Below are positions 9,557 through 10,082 of a stretch of 10,082 bases of DNA, piece after piece. Under the pieces are notes generated by a model that was given only the letters and a program-made list of their open reading frames with translations, ran no database searches and was not told the origin of the DNA. The position numbers and the translations under genes are program-made. Source of the stretch: an uncultured Lysobacterales bacterium (GTDB lineage: Bacteria > Pseudomonadota > Gammaproteobacteria > Xanthomonadales > Xanthomonadaceae); the NCBI GenBank assembly GCA_946886865.1, contig CAMPJI010000081.1, forward strand, positions 1 through 10,082, read 5' to 3'. The stretch's first letter is position 1. Every line of letters begins with the position of its first letter.

Positions 9557-9587
9557 CGACGAAGCCGGGTCATGCCCGGCTTCGTCG
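9557..9587. terminator. Perfect 13-bp inverted repeat, probable terminator of yqeY
   Basis: CGACGAAGCCGGG at 9557-9569 and its exact complement at 9575-9587 enclose a 5-base loop (TCATG). The repeat begins about 31 bases after the yqeY stop in the direction of minus-strand transcription and lies in the 153-base gap before the YihY gene. Neither side has a proper T run, only CTTCGTCG inside the arms, so it could act as an atypical terminator, a partial attenuator or an RNA-stabilising hairpin. The rest of the gap shows nothing I can name. Confidence 0.55.
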
Positions 9588-9618
9588 ATGCAACGTGCGC
9601 GGCAGGCGCCGCGACGGA

Positions 9619-10065
9619 TCAGCCGGCGAGCCGCTGCTTCAGCAGCGCGGACACCTGGCCCATATTGGCCTGGCCGGCCAGGCGCGGCTTCAGCACGCCC
9701 ATCACCTTGCCCATGTCGGCCGGTCCGGCAGCGCCGGTCTCGGTCACGGCGGCGTCGATGGCGGCGCGGATCTCGGCCTCGCCCAGCTTGGCCGGCAGGT
9801 AGCGCTCGACCACCACGATCTCGGCCTTCTCGATGTCGGCCAGGTCGCCACGGCCCGCGGCCTCGTACTGCGACACCGAGTCGCGGCGCTGCTTGACCAT
9901 CTTTTCCAGCACGGCCAGCACCTGCGCATCGTCCAGCTCGACCCGCTCGTCGACCTCCTTCTGCTTGATCGCGGCGTTGGCCAGGCGGATCACGCCGAGG
10001 GTGTGCTTGTCGCCGCTCTTCATGGCGGCCTTCATGTCATCGGTGAGCTGTTGCTTGAGGGACAT
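9619..10065 (-). CDS. yqeY: GatB/YqeY domain protein
   Basis: A 148-residue soluble protein consisting of one GatB/YqeY domain, related to the C-terminal tRNA-recognising region of the amidotransferase subunit GatB. The free-standing protein's role is not established, and a tRNA-linked function is assumed by homology. The sequence matches the family along its length: MSLKQQLTDDMKAAMKSGDK at the start, LGVIRLANAAIKQKEVD (23-39), MVKQRRDSVSQYEAAGRGDL (56-75), EKAEIVVVERYLP (79-91) and the C-terminal DMGKVMGVLKPRLAGQANMG (117-136). The ATG at 10065 has AGGA (10076-10073) seven bases upstream, a good ribosome-binding site. It commonly follows rpsU in gammaproteobacteria, and rpsU would lie beyond the right edge. 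An inverted repeat lies downstream. Confidence 0.94.
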   Translation of the reverse strand: MSLKQQLTDDMKAAMKSGDKHTLGVIRLANAAIKQKEVDERVELDDAQVLAVLEKMVKQRRDSVSQYEAAGRGDLADIEKAEIVVVERYLPAKLGEAEIRAAIDAAVTETGAAGPADMGKVMGVLKPRLAGQANMGQVSALLKQRLAG

Positions 10066-10082
10066 GGCGGGGTCCTGGGGGG

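Noticed and set aside
9466..9573. YihY start at the ATG at 9573
   Set aside because: This ATG lies in the loop of the 13-bp inverted repeat, and the extra 36 residues are Arg-rich and unlike the family.

Overview
The window is a GC-rich chromosomal segment of a gammaproteobacterium, most likely in the Xanthomonadaceae (Lysobacter, Luteimonas or Xanthomonas type). The basis is the strong G/C third-position bias, the close resemblance of the proteins to xanthomonad homologues recalled from memory, and the gene order. No database search was run. It is housekeeping DNA. I see no mobile element, CRISPR array, tRNA, rRNA, phage gene or recognisable defence or biosynthetic system.

Bases 1-4616 are the distal part of an aa3-type cytochrome c oxidase locus. 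A 5'-truncated coxC (subunit III) ends in a hairpin terminator. A small DUF2909-type two-helix membrane protein follows on the opposite strand. A tightly packed forward assembly operon comes next: SURF1 (oxidase assembly), a one-helix periplasmic CxxxC protein, ctaA/COX15 (heme A synthase) and ctaB/cyoE (heme O synthase). CtaB turns heme B into heme O, CtaA turns heme O into heme A, and SURF1 helps deliver heme A to subunit I. The CxxxC protein may take part in copper or thiol chemistry of assembly, which is inference. The operon closes with a strong intrinsic terminator at 4591-4616.

Bases 4642-10065 are all on the minus strand. Read in transcription order they are yqeY (GatB/YqeY-like), a YihY/BrkB-family inner-membrane protein, dnaG (DNA primase) and a secreted S9-family prolyl oligopeptidase-like peptidase that converges on ctaB. 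yqeY and dnaG belong to the neighbourhood of the proteobacterial macromolecular-synthesis operon (rpsU-dnaG-rpoD). rpsU would be expected just beyond the right edge, and the position where rpoD often lies is taken by the peptidase.

No stretch longer than 300 bases lacks a gene. The largest gap, 9466-9618, holds a perfect 13-bp inverted repeat. The items worth a second look are small: an RBS-covering hairpin before the peptidase, a four-codon ORF overlapping the ctaA start, an extended -10 promoter before the DUF2909 gene, and the CxxxC protein of unknown function.
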